61,951 bases of DNA from Paraburkholderia phenoliruptrix (GTDB taxonomy: Bacteria > Pseudomonadota > Gammaproteobacteria > Burkholderiales > Burkholderiaceae). Positions 1-8,943 of this stretch are shown here, piece after piece; the first letter of the stretch is position 1, and every line of letters begins with the position of its first letter. Where the stretch lies: NCBI RefSeq assembly GCF_902859825.1, contig NZ_CADIKB010000036.1, forward strand, positions 1 to 61,951, in the 5' to 3' direction. The position numbers and the translations under genes were made by a program. The notes below the pieces were generated by a model. The model worked only from the letters and a program-made list of their open reading frames with translations. It did not search any database and was not told the DNA's origin.

Positions 1-31
1 TACCCGTGTGAAAGTAGGTAATCGTCAGGCT
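1..31 (+). rRNA. rrf: 5S ribosomal RNA, 3' end (partial)
   Basis: The window opens inside a 5S rRNA gene. The first bases match the conserved 3' arm of beta-proteobacterial 5S rRNA (TACCCGTGTGAAAGTAGG, then ATCGTCAGGCT). The rest of the rRNA operon lies upstream of the window. The exact 3' end is estimated to within a few bases. Confidence 0.85.
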
Positions 32-49
32 CCCCACCACCGTCAGATA

Positions 50-74
50 CCCCACCCCGCAAAGGTGGGGTTTC
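50..74 (+). terminator. Rho-independent terminator of the rRNA operon
   Basis: A 7-bp GC-rich stem (CCCCACC 50-56, GGTGGGG 64-70) with a 7-base loop is followed by TTT and further T-rich sequence. It sits about 20 bases after the 5S end, where an rrn terminator is expected. Confidence 0.8.
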
Positions 75-1117
75 TGCGTTTACGGCCCGCGGGAACAGCG
101 TTATGGAAACGATTGGCCCCATCGTGCTGACGGCAGCCGGATGGCGAACGTAGTTAAGTCACTACCGCTCAATTCTTGCGACCCATTGGCTAGTAGATCC
201 GGGCAGCGCTTCGAGGCAGCACCTCATTTGGCGTATCGGTTCGGCCGGTCTTCGCTAACAATACCTGTCGCACGCAACCTCCCTTGGCAGACCCAAGCAA
301 CGAGTCTCCCATATCTCCGCCTCGAAAAATCCCCGCCAGGACTACATCACACAGACGTTTATCGCATCGCCCGCCCTCTCGCATAGGTAGCTGGGCACAC
401 CGTATGTTGAGCGACGGGTGCGACGGTGCAAGAGAGGCGCGGCCCGCGCTCCGTGGCAATAACGCGATTGACGGCAGTATCTTGCCACTGCCTTAAAGCA
501 CGCTCGCGGACGTACAACATGCGTCAGCACGACGTCGGCTCTCATGCCGTGCGCAATACCGGAAGATCGCCATATGTATGCGATGACCGCCATTGCAGAC
601 GAGTCAGATACTCTTCAGCACCGCGGGTCGAAGAGACAGAGGCAACAGTCTCATGCTCGCTGCTCGATCGTATATGTGAGCATGAGTCTACGGTTGTCAG
701 CGTGCCGCAGCATTTCCGTCCTTTCGGTCGTGTACGCACGATCTACGTTTGCCGCCATCACAAGAACTCATACCTGGTTTGCGTCGCATGCCGCCGTCCA
801 GGAGTGATTTGTCGGCGCTTCATACATCATACTGACGCTCGCTGGGCGTTGAACGTCTCGCGCAGCGGAGCGAGGCCGTTAGGTGCCTCGTATGGCGATC
901 AAAAAAGCGGGACTTCGACCGGGCGTGAGGAAGCAGGGCTGGGCCGATGTTTGGGCTTAAGTCTTATAATCAGCATTCCTAACTGAAGAGGTCGGAAAGA
1001 AAGGGCAACGTTCGTTCACCGCGGTAACAGATTTTCCGCCGATCCTGCGCTGTTGCGCAGGATCGCATGCCACGTGGCGGCATTGCAAATCGATGCGCAA
1101 GTTAGTGACGCGTAAAG
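75..1117. other. About 1 kb with no convincing gene downstream of the rRNA operon
   Basis: Open frames here (longest 426-986, + strand) are rich in Arg, Cys and His, have no domain signature and no good ribosome binding site, and look like chance frames. AT content is higher than in the coded regions. It contains a 9-bp perfect inverted repeat (650-658 with 678-686) and a 10-bp hairpin at 1041-1064. No tRNA or mobile element could be recognised. Confidence 0.5.
1041..1064. repeat. Perfect 10-bp inverted repeat with a 4-base loop
   Basis: GATCCTGCGC (1041-1050) and GCGCAGGATC (1055-1064) form a perfect hairpin with TGTT in the loop. Neither side has a T-run, so it is not a typical intrinsic terminator. 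Its role is unknown. Confidence 0.6.
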
Positions 1118-1148
1118 CAGGCATCAGAGAGATTGCCGCTGATGCCTG
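1114..1148 (-). terminator. Probable terminator of the GlsB-family gene
   Basis: A perfect 10-bp stem (CAGGCATCAG 1118-1127, CTGATGCCTG 1139-1148) begins 18 bases after the stop codon of the minus-strand gene. A short CTTT follows on that strand. The T-tract is weak. Confidence 0.55.
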
Positions 1149-1165
1149 AGCACACTAGTGCGTGC

Positions 1166-1420
1166 TTAGCTACCGCGTCGGACCAGTCGGATAATAAACA
1201 GCAGGATGACCGCGCCAATGACCGCGGTGATGATCGAGCTGATCCAGCCGCCACCTAACGAAATATGCAGCACGCGCGCGAGCCAGCCGCCAATGAACGC
1301 GCCGACAATACCGACAATGATGTCGACGATAAGGCCGAAACCGCCGCCCTTGACGAGCACGCCGGCCAGCCAGCCCGCAATGGCGCCAATGACAAGCCAC
1401 GCAATGATGCCGTGTTCCAT
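1166..1420 (-). CDS. GlsB/YeaQ/YmgE-family small membrane stress protein
   Basis: 84-residue integral membrane protein of the transglycosylase-associated/GlsB (YeaQ/YmgE) family, usually linked to general envelope stress. The family pattern is visible: a short N-terminus, a Gly-rich hydrophobic helix (GAIAGWLAGVLVKGGGFG), a second helix around VDIIVGIVGAFIGGWL and a third near the C-terminus. The start at 1420 is preferred over an ATG 30 bases upstream because GGAG lies 8 bases before it. It is transcribed alone, with a hairpin just downstream. The molecular role of the family is not well defined. Confidence 0.85.
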   Translation of the reverse strand: MEHGIIAWLVIGAIAGWLAGVLVKGGGFGLIVDIIVGIVGAFIGGWLARVLHISLGGGWISSIITAVIGAVILLFIIRLVRRGS

Positions 1421-1763
1421 AATCGAAGCTCCATGGTTGAGTGTGAACAATGCACGGTGACAGAGCTTAGTCGAACGTCCGTCGTCAGTCCATATTCAGG
1501 ATGCGGAATTAACATTGTCTGAATCTGCTGCAGGGCAGGTGTAGACACGCCCGTGTAAGGTTTAGAGAAAATTCGACGCGCAGCGTAGACCGATCGACGA
1601 AGTAATACGTACTCCAAATATTGACGGCGGCCATCACTAAAAAGACACTGGTTGCACTTTCCGGATCTGAGTGCGCAATGGCAATGGCTTTGTGCCACGG
1701 CGCACACAATCCCGGTTCGCATCACGGTGCCCGCTCAGGGCCGTCCACGTCAGTAAGGAATGT
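1421..1763. other. Intergenic region between divergent small genes
   Basis: This stretch separates the minus-strand GlsB-family gene from the plus-strand secreted protein and must hold both promoters. Open frames crossing it lack domains and ribosome binding sites. No clear operator was seen. Confidence 0.4.
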
Positions 1764-2300
1764 ATGAAAGCAAAAGTTCTGGGCATGGTTGCCGGCGCGT
1801 TCGTCGCTGCCGCTCCGTTCTGGTCGCTCGCCGCGGGGCTTCCCGCGCCCTTTGAAGGAAGCAGCACGTTGCAGGCCGAAGGAGTCGTGAAGTCTGTGGA
1901 CCGTGCCAAGCATTCGGTAACCGTGCGCGACGCGCAAGGCAGCGAGGCATCATTCGAGGTGGCGGATACGCGAGATCTTGAGAGGATTACGCAAGGCGGA
2001 AAGGTCCATATCCGCATGATGCGCAATGCCGTGATCAGCGTTACCCGCGCAGCGGATGGGCAAAGCTCGAGTGCTGCCGTCGTTGCACCGATCGCGCAGA
2101 AGAACCCTGAGCAGAACGTAAGCGCGCAAGTGCAGGCAATCGATCACGCTTCCGGTGTCATGGCATTGAAAGGGGCGAACGGCTCTGTGTTTCACATTCA
2201 AGGCCGCGATCCGGCGAAGCTCGTCAACGTGACACCGGGGATGCAGGTTTTGGTGGCGTTTGCGCCGAAAATCAACGTTGCCGTGGCGCCCGCGCAATGA
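1764..2300 (+). CDS. Predicted periplasmic or secreted protein, function unknown
   Basis: 178-residue protein whose start at 1764 is set by AAGGAA a few bases upstream. The first 25 or so residues are a signal peptide (MKAKVLGMVAGAFVAAAPFW then LAAG). The mature part seems to hold two similar beta-rich halves, each opening with a phrase like VVKSVDRAKHSVTVRD or VQAIDHASGVMALKG and ending with a Gly-plus-hydrophobic strand. That pattern resembles small OB-like or DUF5666-type repeats in exported proteins. No catalytic residues are evident. It stands alone. Confidence 0.7.
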   Translation: MKAKVLGMVAGAFVAAAPFWSLAAGLPAPFEGSSTLQAEGVVKSVDRAKHSVTVRDAQGSEASFEVADTRDLERITQGGKVHIRMMRNAVISVTRAADGQSSSAAVVAPIAQKNPEQNVSAQVQAIDHASGVMALKGANGSVFHIQGRDPAKLVNVTPGMQVLVAFAPKINVAVAPAQ

Positions 2301-2398
2301 CCCGCACATTTACGTCGCGGCTCGCGTGCAAGTGATTCTAGAGCACAAAAAACGCAGAGATTCTCAAGCGCGACGGTTTGCGTCACCGGGTTCTCGGC

Positions 2399-3562
2399 TT
2401 AATCCGGTTCCCCGGGCACAAGACGCAATCGTGTGATTTCGGACGGTGCCCCAAGCCGTTTCGGTGGTCCCCAATAGCCGGTGCCGCGGCTCGTATAGAC
2501 CCACAGTCCATTGAGACGCGCCAGGCCTGCAGTAAACGGTTGCTGAAACCGCACGAAGAAATTCCACGGGAAGAACTGACCGCCGTGTGTATGACCTGAG
2601 AGTTGCAGTGTGAAGCCGGCTTCAGCGGCGGCTTCGGCGGATCGTGGCTGGTGCGCGAGCAGCACCTTAATCAGCACATCGCCGGGTGCACCCGCAATCG
2701 CGGCCATTGGGTCGCTGCGATGTAGCGGATCGTGATGACCGGCCGAATAGTCCGTCACGCCGGCAATCACGGCGCGCGCTCCGTCGTGCTGCACGACCAC
2801 GTGCTCGTTTAGCAGCACATTGAGTCCGAGGCGGCGGAATTCGTCGATCCACGCATCGGCGCCCGCGTAGTACTCGTGGTTGCCTGTAACGAGAAACGCG
2901 CCGTGGCGCGCACAGAGCCGCGACAACGGTTGCGTGTGATGGGTCAGTTGTGGGACGCTGCCGTCTACCACATCGCCTGTCACGGCAATGAGGTCGGGCT
3001 TCAGCCGATTCACGGCGTCGACGATCGCGTCGACATAGCGACGTTTGATGGTAGGGCCCACGTGAATGTCGCTGATCTGAACGATCGTAAAGCCGTCGAG
3101 CGGGGCAGGCAAGTCGTCGATCGGCACCTCGATTGTCACGACTCGCGCGCGTCGGCGGGCGTTGAAGAGGCCGATGAGTGTCGACAGTATTGCGAGCAGT
3201 GGCACGGCTGCGGCCGTGCCGGTCCGCCAATGCGTGAGAGCAATCATGTCGGGCGAGATCGCGTCGAGGGTCATCAGCGAAGCAAGCGCGAGGTCGCGCA
3301 CAAAGGTCAGGACCAGCAGGGAGGAAAAGAAGCCCATCGCCAGCAAGCCGATCCACGCGAGCCGGTCGCCTAACGGCTGCCGTTTGATGGTGCGCGCGAG
3401 CATGCCGAGCGGAATGAGAAAGACGGACAGTACGAGCCACAATCCCGACAGCCAGCGCACGGTGACGCTAACCGGCATGTCGGGAATCAGGCGGAAGCCG
3501 ACGTAGATGTGCAGCAGGATGCCGATGACAATCAGGCGTACGAGAAACGATGAGCGGCGCAT
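2399..3562 (-). CDS. Membrane-anchored calcineurin-like metallophosphoesterase
   Basis: 387-residue protein with four or so hydrophobic helices in residues 1-135, followed by a metallophosphoesterase domain. The dinuclear metal-site motifs are intact: DIHVG (165-169), GDVVDG (196-201), GNHE (227-230), the AHQP segment near 303 and GHTHGGQ (323-329). This resembles YkuE/YaeI-type enzymes that hydrolyse phosphoesters at the membrane, but the substrate cannot be told from sequence. Monocistronic and convergent with the secreted protein gene. Confidence 0.88.
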   Translation of the reverse strand: MRRSSFLVRLIVIGILLHIYVGFRLIPDMPVSVTVRWLSGLWLVLSVFLIPLGMLARTIKRQPLGDRLAWIGLLAMGFFSSLLVLTFVRDLALASLMTLDAISPDMIALTHWRTGTAAAVPLLAILSTLIGLFNARRRARVVTIEVPIDDLPAPLDGFTIVQISDIHVGPTIKRRYVDAIVDAVNRLKPDLIAVTGDVVDGSVPQLTHHTQPLSRLCARHGAFLVTGNHEYYAGADAWIDEFRRLGLNVLLNEHVVVQHDGARAVIAGVTDYSAGHHDPLHRSDPMAAIAGAPGDVLIKVLLAHQPRSAEAAAEAGFTLQLSGHTHGGQFFPWNFFVRFQQPFTAGLARLNGLWVYTSRGTGYWGPPKRLGAPSEITRLRLVPGEPD

Positions 3563-3990
3563 AGGAAAAGTCAGGGCGGATGAAGGCCGGCATGATACGA
3601 CCGAAGTGCGAGCGAAATGCGAGCGGAATGCCGGCGGCGGCCAGTCGCCGCAGCAATGCGGTTAACGGCCGGACCATTCTACCGGCATGCGCAGCGGCGT
3701 GCCGACGGTGCAAGAATCCCGGTCCGCAAGCGGCGCGGCCCGCACGTCGTGCTGCGTCACGGCGACGATGAGGCAAGCATGGCAATCAGTGTCAACTAGC
3801 GTGCTCTGGAGCCGTGCAATATTCAAAGCCTCCGGGGCAACCCAATTAAATGGGTTTTGAATTACGGATACACGTGGACTATGCTGAAAGTGAGCTGATC
3901 GCCCCAAGCGTCGCTGCAACGCCTGCTGACGCGGCGGCGGACCAGCTCAGTTGTGGTATTCGCCTGCAGTGGGCGAGGCAGGAGGCAATC
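3563..3990. other. Intergenic region, no gene seen
   Basis: About 430 bases between the divergent metallophosphoesterase and small membrane-protein genes. Frames here are GC-biased shadows rich in Arg, Pro and Ala. It should hold two promoters. No clear palindrome was found. Confidence 0.4.
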
Positions 3991-4329
3991 ATGAAGCTGC
4001 TCGGACCAGGTCATCGTTTTCACCACGGCGACTCTGCGCACCGCGCACATCACGTGGGGTACGAGGGTAGCCACGTGATGCTGCCTCTCGTCGGCATATC
4101 GCTGATGGCGCTCGGTCTGTATCTAGCCGTGCGCAATATCGATTTCTCAGAGCTTGGGAAAAGCGCGCTGTTTGACGTCGTCATGCTTTGCGTGGCGCTG
4201 GGGATAGCGGGGCTTTTCGGCGTCGTCGGCGCATGGCTTCGCTCAAACGGCGACGACACGCAAGAAAGTTTCTGCTTTGTCGGCGCAGTCATCGGCGTGG
4301 TGGTGTTCTACGTCGCAATCTTCAGTTGA
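3991..4329 (+). CDS. Small membrane protein, function unknown
   Basis: 112-residue protein. The start at 3991 is chosen because GGAGG lies 5 bases upstream; a longer reading from 3850 has no such signal. After a His-rich N-terminus (about 30 residues) there are three predicted membrane helices, around residues 29-48, 58-82 and 92-111. No family was recognised. It converges on the nitroreductase gene with only 9 bases between them. Confidence 0.65.
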   Translation: MKLLGPGHRFHHGDSAHRAHHVGYEGSHVMLPLVGISLMALGLYLAVRNIDFSELGKSALFDVVMLCVALGIAGLFGVVGAWLRSNGDDTQESFCFVGAVIGVVVFYVAIFS

Positions 4330-4338
4330 AGCCGCGCT

Positions 4339-4923
4339 TTACTCTATCCGGGCGGCTTCGTCGAAGCTGAGGCGCGGGCTGCGGGAATATAGCTTGGACG
4401 CGTCGCCATAGCCAAGATTGATCAGAAAGTTCGACCGGATAGTCGTGCCGGCAAAAAACGCCTGATCGACCTTGTCGGCGTCGAAGCCCGACATCGGGCC
4501 CGCGTCGAGACCGAGGGCCCGAGCCGCGAGAATCAGATAGCCGCCTTGCAGCGTGGAGTTGCGAAACGCCGTGTCCGCAATCGCCTTGTCGTTACCGGCG
4601 AACCAACTGCGGGCGTCGGCGTGCGGAAAGAGCTTCGGCAGGTACTCATAGAACGCCATATCCATCGCGACAATCACTGTCACGGGTGCCGCCATCGTTT
4701 TGTCGACATTGCCCGCTGACAACGCCGGCCGCAGCCGCTCCTTGGCGGCTGCGGTTTTGACAAAGACAAAACGTCCCGGACTTGAATTGGCCGAGGTGGG
4801 GCCGAGTAGCGTCAACTCGACAAGTTGCTCGAGCACCGCGTCATCGACGGGTTTCGGCTGCCAGGCACTGTGGGTGCGCGCATGACGAAACAGTTCGTCG
4901 AGTGCGTGGTCTGAAAGGGGCAT
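4339..4923 (-). CDS. Nitroreductase-family protein, RutE/HadB-like (probable malonic semialdehyde reductase)
   Basis: 194-residue FMN-dependent nitroreductase-fold protein. Length and phrases such as ALDELFRHARTHSAW, LLGPTSANSSPGRFVFVKT and GLDAGPMSGFDADKVDQAFF match the RutE group, which reduces malonic semialdehyde to 3-hydroxypropionate in pyrimidine breakdown. No other rut gene is nearby, so a general NAD(P)H-flavin reductase role is also possible. The start at 4923 gives the normal family length; the longer upstream frame adds 47 unrelated residues. Confidence 0.82.
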   Translation of the reverse strand: MPLSDHALDELFRHARTHSAWQPKPVDDAVLEQLVELTLLGPTSANSSPGRFVFVKTAAAKERLRPALSAGNVDKTMAAPVTVIVAMDMAFYEYLPKLFPHADARSWFAGNDKAIADTAFRNSTLQGGYLILAARALGLDAGPMSGFDADKVDQAFFAGTTIRSNFLINLGYGDASKLYSRSPRLSFDEAARIE

Positions 4924-5163
4924 GATAATTGTCCGGTCAAGTTTAAAAAGGGGAAAGGGCGGTGGCGCTGATTTCCGGGACATGAAACTCTCCAACGGAC
5001 GCGTTCCCCAGCACTGACAAAGCGCAAATACGTCCCCAACCTCGAGGACCGCGAAGAAAGCCAACGAAAACCATAAGCCGCTTCAGTAACCCGCCGCCCG
5101 ACCCCGCCATAATAGTCAACGTACCGGCGGGCCCGCCCAGCGCTTTCCCGAGGCAGAAAACTT

Positions 5164-5775
5164 ATGACCGATCTCTTCGATGACGTTCCGGCGCCCGACG
5201 TCGACTGGTATCCCGACTGGCTGCCGCCGGAAAAGGCCGATCAGCTCCTTGTCCGGGTCATCGGGGAAGTCGAATGGCGGCAGGACACGATGGGCACGCC
5301 CGGCGGCCGGGTCGCGCTGCCGCGGCTGACGGCATGGCAGGGCGATCCCGATGCAGTGTATGTCTATTCCGGCATCCGCAATCTGCCGCGCCCATGGACG
5401 CCAGCCGTCCTCGAACTCAAGGCCGCTGCCGAGGCCGCGTGCAATGCCCGGTTCAACAGCGTCCTGCTCAATCGCTACCGGAGCGGCGCGGACAGCATGG
5501 GATGGCATGCCGACCGCGAGCCGGAGCTTGGGCCCGAACCGGTGATTGCCTCCGTGAGCCTCGGCGCAGCGCGCGTCTTTGACTTGCGGCACAACAGGAC
5601 CGGCGCCCTCCAGTCCTTTTCGCTCAAAGGCGGCAGTCTGCTGGTGATGAAAGGCAAAACGCAGGCGGAGTGGCGGCACCGGGTGCCGAAAGAACCACGC
5701 GTGAGCGGCGAGCGCATCAATCTTACGTTCCGCTTCGTCACGCCCCGGGAGCAGACCGGCCGCGCATCGGGCTGA
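5164..5775 (+). CDS. alkB: AlkB-type 2-oxoglutarate/Fe(II) DNA demethylase
   Basis: 203-residue dioxygenase expected to repair alkylated bases (1-methyladenine, 3-methylcytosine) by oxidative demethylation. The iron ligands are visible as H115-x-D117 (WHAD) and H172, and 2-oxoglutarate is held by the paired arginines of RINLTFR (184-190). The NRYRSG segment and the DSMGWHAD signature are typical of the short ALKBH2-like bacterial group. It is monocistronic, with no ada or alkA beside it. Confidence 0.9.
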   Translation: MTDLFDDVPAPDVDWYPDWLPPEKADQLLVRVIGEVEWRQDTMGTPGGRVALPRLTAWQGDPDAVYVYSGIRNLPRPWTPAVLELKAAAEAACNARFNSVLLNRYRSGADSMGWHADREPELGPEPVIASVSLGAARVFDLRHNRTGALQSFSLKGGSLLVMKGKTQAEWRHRVPKEPRVSGERINLTFRFVTPREQTGRASG

Positions 5776-5950
5776 TGACCGCCATCCGTCTCTGGCTTCG
5801 CCGGCTGGAGGCGCTTGTTGTAGTAAGCGCATAAAAACCCGCGTGGACCGGGTTTGCGACTCAGCCGCGCCTCTGATGTCAACCCGAAGCCGGCCGAAAG
5901 CCCTCCCAGCACCTGGAAGGTTCACAACAACACCGCCCATCCCGCGTCCT

Positions 5951-5988
5951 ATATCAAAATTGATATTGGCGACGCGAATCATATGATT
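5951..5988. promoter_or_regulatory. Two palindromes upstream of the sugar ABC transporter operon
   Basis: ATATCAA-AA-TTGATAT (5951-5966) and the perfect 12-bp palindrome AATCATATGATT (5977-5988) lie 112-149 bases before the binding-protein start. Both share an ATCA...TGAT core and are followed by ATTGG. Such tandem palindromes are typical operators; the cognate regulator is not adjacent. Confidence 0.5.
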
Positions 5989-6099
5989 GGACTGTTAACG
6001 CCCCGCACACTACGCTACATCACGATCCATACATCGCGATGGCCGCAAGGGCCGGCGTATCCGGTGGATCGCCTACACAACAACGATCAGGAGACAGTC

Positions 6100-7086
6100 A
6101 TGGCGAATACACGACGCGCCGCATGTCGTGCGTTGGGCGCGCTCGCGATGTGCGCGGGTTTCGGCGCGCTGACGCTGGCAACGCCCGGCGCACACGCAGA
6201 GGACAAACAGATCACGCTGGGCTTCGCGCAGGTCGGCGCGGAAAGCGCCTGGCGAACCGCCAACACAGAGTCGGTGAAGTCCGCTGCCGCCGACGCCAAG
6301 ATCAAGCTCAAGTTCTCAGACGCGCAGCAAAAGCAGGAAAACCAGATCAAGGCGATCCGTTCTTATATCGCGCAAAAGGTCGATGTGATCGCCTTCTCGC
6401 CAGTCGTCGAATCCGGCTGGGAACCCGTGCTGCGTGAGGCGAAGGCTGCGAAGATTCCGGTGATCCTGACCGACCGCAATATCGACGTCAAAGATACCTC
6501 GCTCTACGTGACGATGATCGGCTCCGACTTCCTGGAGGAGGGCCGCCGCGGTGGCAAGTGGCTCGCCGACCACTACAAGGACGCCCAAGGGCCCATTAAC
6601 ATCGCCGAATTGCAGGGAACGGTCGGTTCCGCGCCTGCCAACGACCGGCACGCTGGCCTGATCGAAGTGATCAAGAGCGATCCGAAGTTCAAGATCATCG
6701 CGTCGCAAAGCGGCGACTTCACGTTGGCCGGCGGCAAGCAGGTCATGGAAGCGTTTATCAAGAGCTACGGCAACAAGATCAACGTGGTTTATGCGCATAA
6801 CGACGACATGGCGCTCGGTGCGATCCAGGCCATGGAAGAGGCGGGCATGCATCCGGGCAAGGACGTCGTTGTCGTTTCGTTCGACGCCACTAAGGGTGGC
6901 TTCCAGGCGATGGCCGCGGGCAAGATGAACGTCGACGTGGAGTGCAGTCCGCTGCTCGGACCGCAACTGATGTCGGCAGTCAAAGACGTCGTGGCCGGCA
7001 AGCCGTTGCCGAAGCGCATCCTCACGGAAGAGACCGTGTTCCCGATGAGCGTCGCAGCACAGACATTGCCGACGCGTAAGTACTAA
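6100..7086 (+). CDS. ytfQ: Sugar ABC transporter periplasmic binding protein, YtfQ-like
   Basis: 328-residue binding protein of the LacI-type periplasmic fold. A signal peptide occupies residues 1-32 or so, with cleavage near AHA-ED. The mature start (ITLGFAQVGAESAWRTANTESV) closely resembles E. coli YtfQ, which binds galactofuranose and galactopyranose. Motifs include SPVVESGWEPVLREAK, VILTDRNID and AHNDDMALGAIQAMEEAG. The start at 6100 follows CAGGAGACAGTC. It heads an operon with an ATPase and two permeases, separated from them by a hairpin. The exact pentose or hexose substrate is inferred only from the family. Confidence 0.87.
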   Translation: MANTRRAACRALGALAMCAGFGALTLATPGAHAEDKQITLGFAQVGAESAWRTANTESVKSAAADAKIKLKFSDAQQKQENQIKAIRSYIAQKVDVIAFSPVVESGWEPVLREAKAAKIPVILTDRNIDVKDTSLYVTMIGSDFLEEGRRGGKWLADHYKDAQGPINIAELQGTVGSAPANDRHAGLIEVIKSDPKFKIIASQSGDFTLAGGKQVMEAFIKSYGNKINVVYAHNDDMALGAIQAMEEAGMHPGKDVVVVSFDATKGGFQAMAAGKMNVDVECSPLLGPQLMSAVKDVVAGKPLPKRILTEETVFPMSVAAQTLPTRKY

Positions 7087-7198
7087 GCACGATTAATTAG
7101 TCATCCCTATAAATAAGTTAACCTGCCTGCTGGATCGAATGGCGCAGCACGAGGCGCAAACAGGCGAAGCAGCGGGTAAAGTTTCTCCAGCGGTGCCT

Positions 7199-7235
7199 GA
7201 CCGTCCGATTGCTTGGGCAGCGGACGGTCTCTTTT
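7199..7235 (+). terminator. Intercistronic hairpin between the binding-protein and ATPase genes
   Basis: A perfect 9-bp stem (GACCGTCCG 7199-7207, CGGACGGTC 7221-7229) with a 13-base loop is followed by TCTTTT. It lies 112 bases after the ytfQ-like stop. It could be a partial terminator or an RNA-stabilising hairpin giving more binding protein than membrane subunits. Confidence 0.6.
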
Positions 7236-7329
7236 CACACCGATGCTGGAGCTTGCCGAACCCGGTCCTGTAGGCACCCCCGGCACGAAAGCACCACGAC
7301 ATCAACGCACCGCCGCTCGAGCGAGGTCT

Positions 7330-8943
7330 ATGACGCATCCCGCTTCCGAATCCCATCCGCCGGCCGCGAACTCGATTGCATCCGCTGCCGCCGCCACTTC
7401 CGACGACGGCAACGCACGCGAGCCAATCCTCGCCACGACCGGCATCAGCAAGACATTTCCCGGCGTCAAGGCGCTGCAGGGCGTCGATTTCCGACTCTTC
7501 CCCGGCGAAGTTCATACGCTGATGGGCCAGAACGGCGCCGGCAAATCGACCCTGATCAACGTGCTTACGGGCGTGCTCGCGCCCGATTCCGGTACGATCC
7601 GCCTCGCGGGCGAGATCGTGGCGTTCGCATCGCCGCAGGAAGCCGAGGCGGCGGGCGTGCGCACGCTTTACCAGGAAGTGAATCTCTGTCCAAACCTCTC
7701 GGTCGCCGAAAACATCTTCGCGGGCCGGCAGCCGCGGCGCTTCGGCGCGATCGACTGGCCCGACATCAAACGCCGCGCACAAGCCGCGCTCGCGCGCCTC
7801 GATATCGCGCTCGACGTCACGCGCTCGCTCGACGCGTATCCGATCGCAGTCCAGCAGATGGTGGCGATCGCACGAGCGCTTTCCGTCGATGCGCGCGTGC
7901 TGATTCTCGACGAGCCTACGTCGAGCCTCGACGATAGCGAAGTCGCGCAACTCTTCAAAATACTTCGGCATCTTAAGCAATCCGGCATTGCGATTCTGTT
8001 CGTCACCCACTTCATTGAGCAGACGTATGCCATTTCCGACCGGATCACGGTCATGCGCAATGGCGAGCGCGAAGGCGAATACCTCGCGCGAGATCTGCCT
8101 GCCGATCTGCTGGTCTCGAAGATGGTCGGTCACGAGCGCATGAGCGAGCGGCTGCGCGAAGCCGCTCATGAAGCATCCGATGCCGGCGAAGAAGCGCAAA
8201 GCGAAAGCACGGCGCCCGCGTTTATCGAACTGCGCGGTGTCGGCAAGCGCGGCACGCTGCAGCCAATCGATCTCGACGTGCAGCGTGGTCAGATACTTGG
8301 ACTCGCGGGCCTCCTTGGCTCGGGGCGCACCGAAACCGCACGGCTGCTGTTCGGCGCCGACCGGGCGGACAGCGGCACGATGCTCGTCGACGGCAAGCCC
8401 GTGCGGCTACGCTCGCCGCACGACGCAGTGCGCCACGGCATTGCCTACTGCGCCGAAGATCGCAAGAAAGAGGGCATCGTCGCGGACCTGTCGATTCGCG
8501 AGAACATCCTGCTGGCGCTGCAGGCAAGGCGTGGCTGGTGGCGCAAGATCAGCCGGCAGCGCGCGCGCGAACTGGCCGATGTGTGGATCGAGCGGCTCGG
8601 CATCAAGGCCTCCGATGCAGAGCAGCCTATTGGCCTGCTCTCAGGCGGCAATCAGCAAAAGGCGCTGCTCGCGCGCTGGCTGGCGACAGATCCAAAACTG
8701 CTAATTCTCGACGAGCCCACGCGCGGCATCGACGTCGCAGCGAAGTTCGACATCATGGATCGCCTGCTCGCGTTGTGCGCGAACGGGCTCAGCATTCTGT
8801 TCATTTCCTCTGAGATCAGCGAAGTGCTGCGCGTGAGTCATCGCGTGGCCGTGCTGCGCGACCGCCGCAAGATCGCTGAGGTCAAAGGCACGGCATCGAA
8901 TGAAGACAATATCTATCGACTCATCGCGGGGAGCGGCGAATGA
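7330..8943 (+). CDS. ytfR: Sugar ABC transporter ATP-binding protein, YtfR-like
   Basis: 537-residue tandem ATPase powering sugar uptake. The first half has a Walker A GQNGAGKST (66-74) and Walker B ILDEPTSSLD; the second has the usual degenerate first loop (GLLGSGRTE), the signature LSGGNQQKALLARW and ILDEPTRGIDV. This two-domain layout is standard for RbsA/MglA/YtfR importers. The start at 7330 has GAGG upstream and gives a roughly 30-residue extension before the first beta strand. It overlaps the next gene by 4 bases (ATGA), indicating translational coupling. Confidence 0.9.
   Translation: MTHPASESHPPAANSIASAAAATSDDGNAREPILATTGISKTFPGVKALQGVDFRLFPGEVHTLMGQNGAGKSTLINVLTGVLAPDSGTIRLAGEIVAFASPQEAEAAGVRTLYQEVNLCPNLSVAENIFAGRQPRRFGAIDWPDIKRRAQAALARLDIALDVTRSLDAYPIAVQQMVAIARALSVDARVLILDEPTSSLDDSEVAQLFKILRHLKQSGIAILFVTHFIEQTYAISDRITVMRNGEREGEYLARDLPADLLVSKMVGHERMSERLREAAHEASDAGEEAQSESTAPAFIELRGVGKRGTLQPIDLDVQRGQILGLAGLLGSGRTETARLLFGADRADSGTMLVDGKPVRLRSPHDAVRHGIAYCAEDRKKEGIVADLSIRENILLALQARRGWWRKISRQRARELADVWIERLGIKASDAEQPIGLLSGGNQQKALLARWLATDPKLLILDEPTRGIDVAAKFDIMDRLLALCANGLSILFISSEISEVLRVSHRVAVLRDRRKIAEVKGTASNEDNIYRLIAGSGE

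Noticed and set aside
426..986. 186-residue open frame on the + strand
   Set aside because: Composition is Arg/Cys/His-heavy with no domain, no ribosome binding site and overlapping open frames on the other strand; likely a chance frame.
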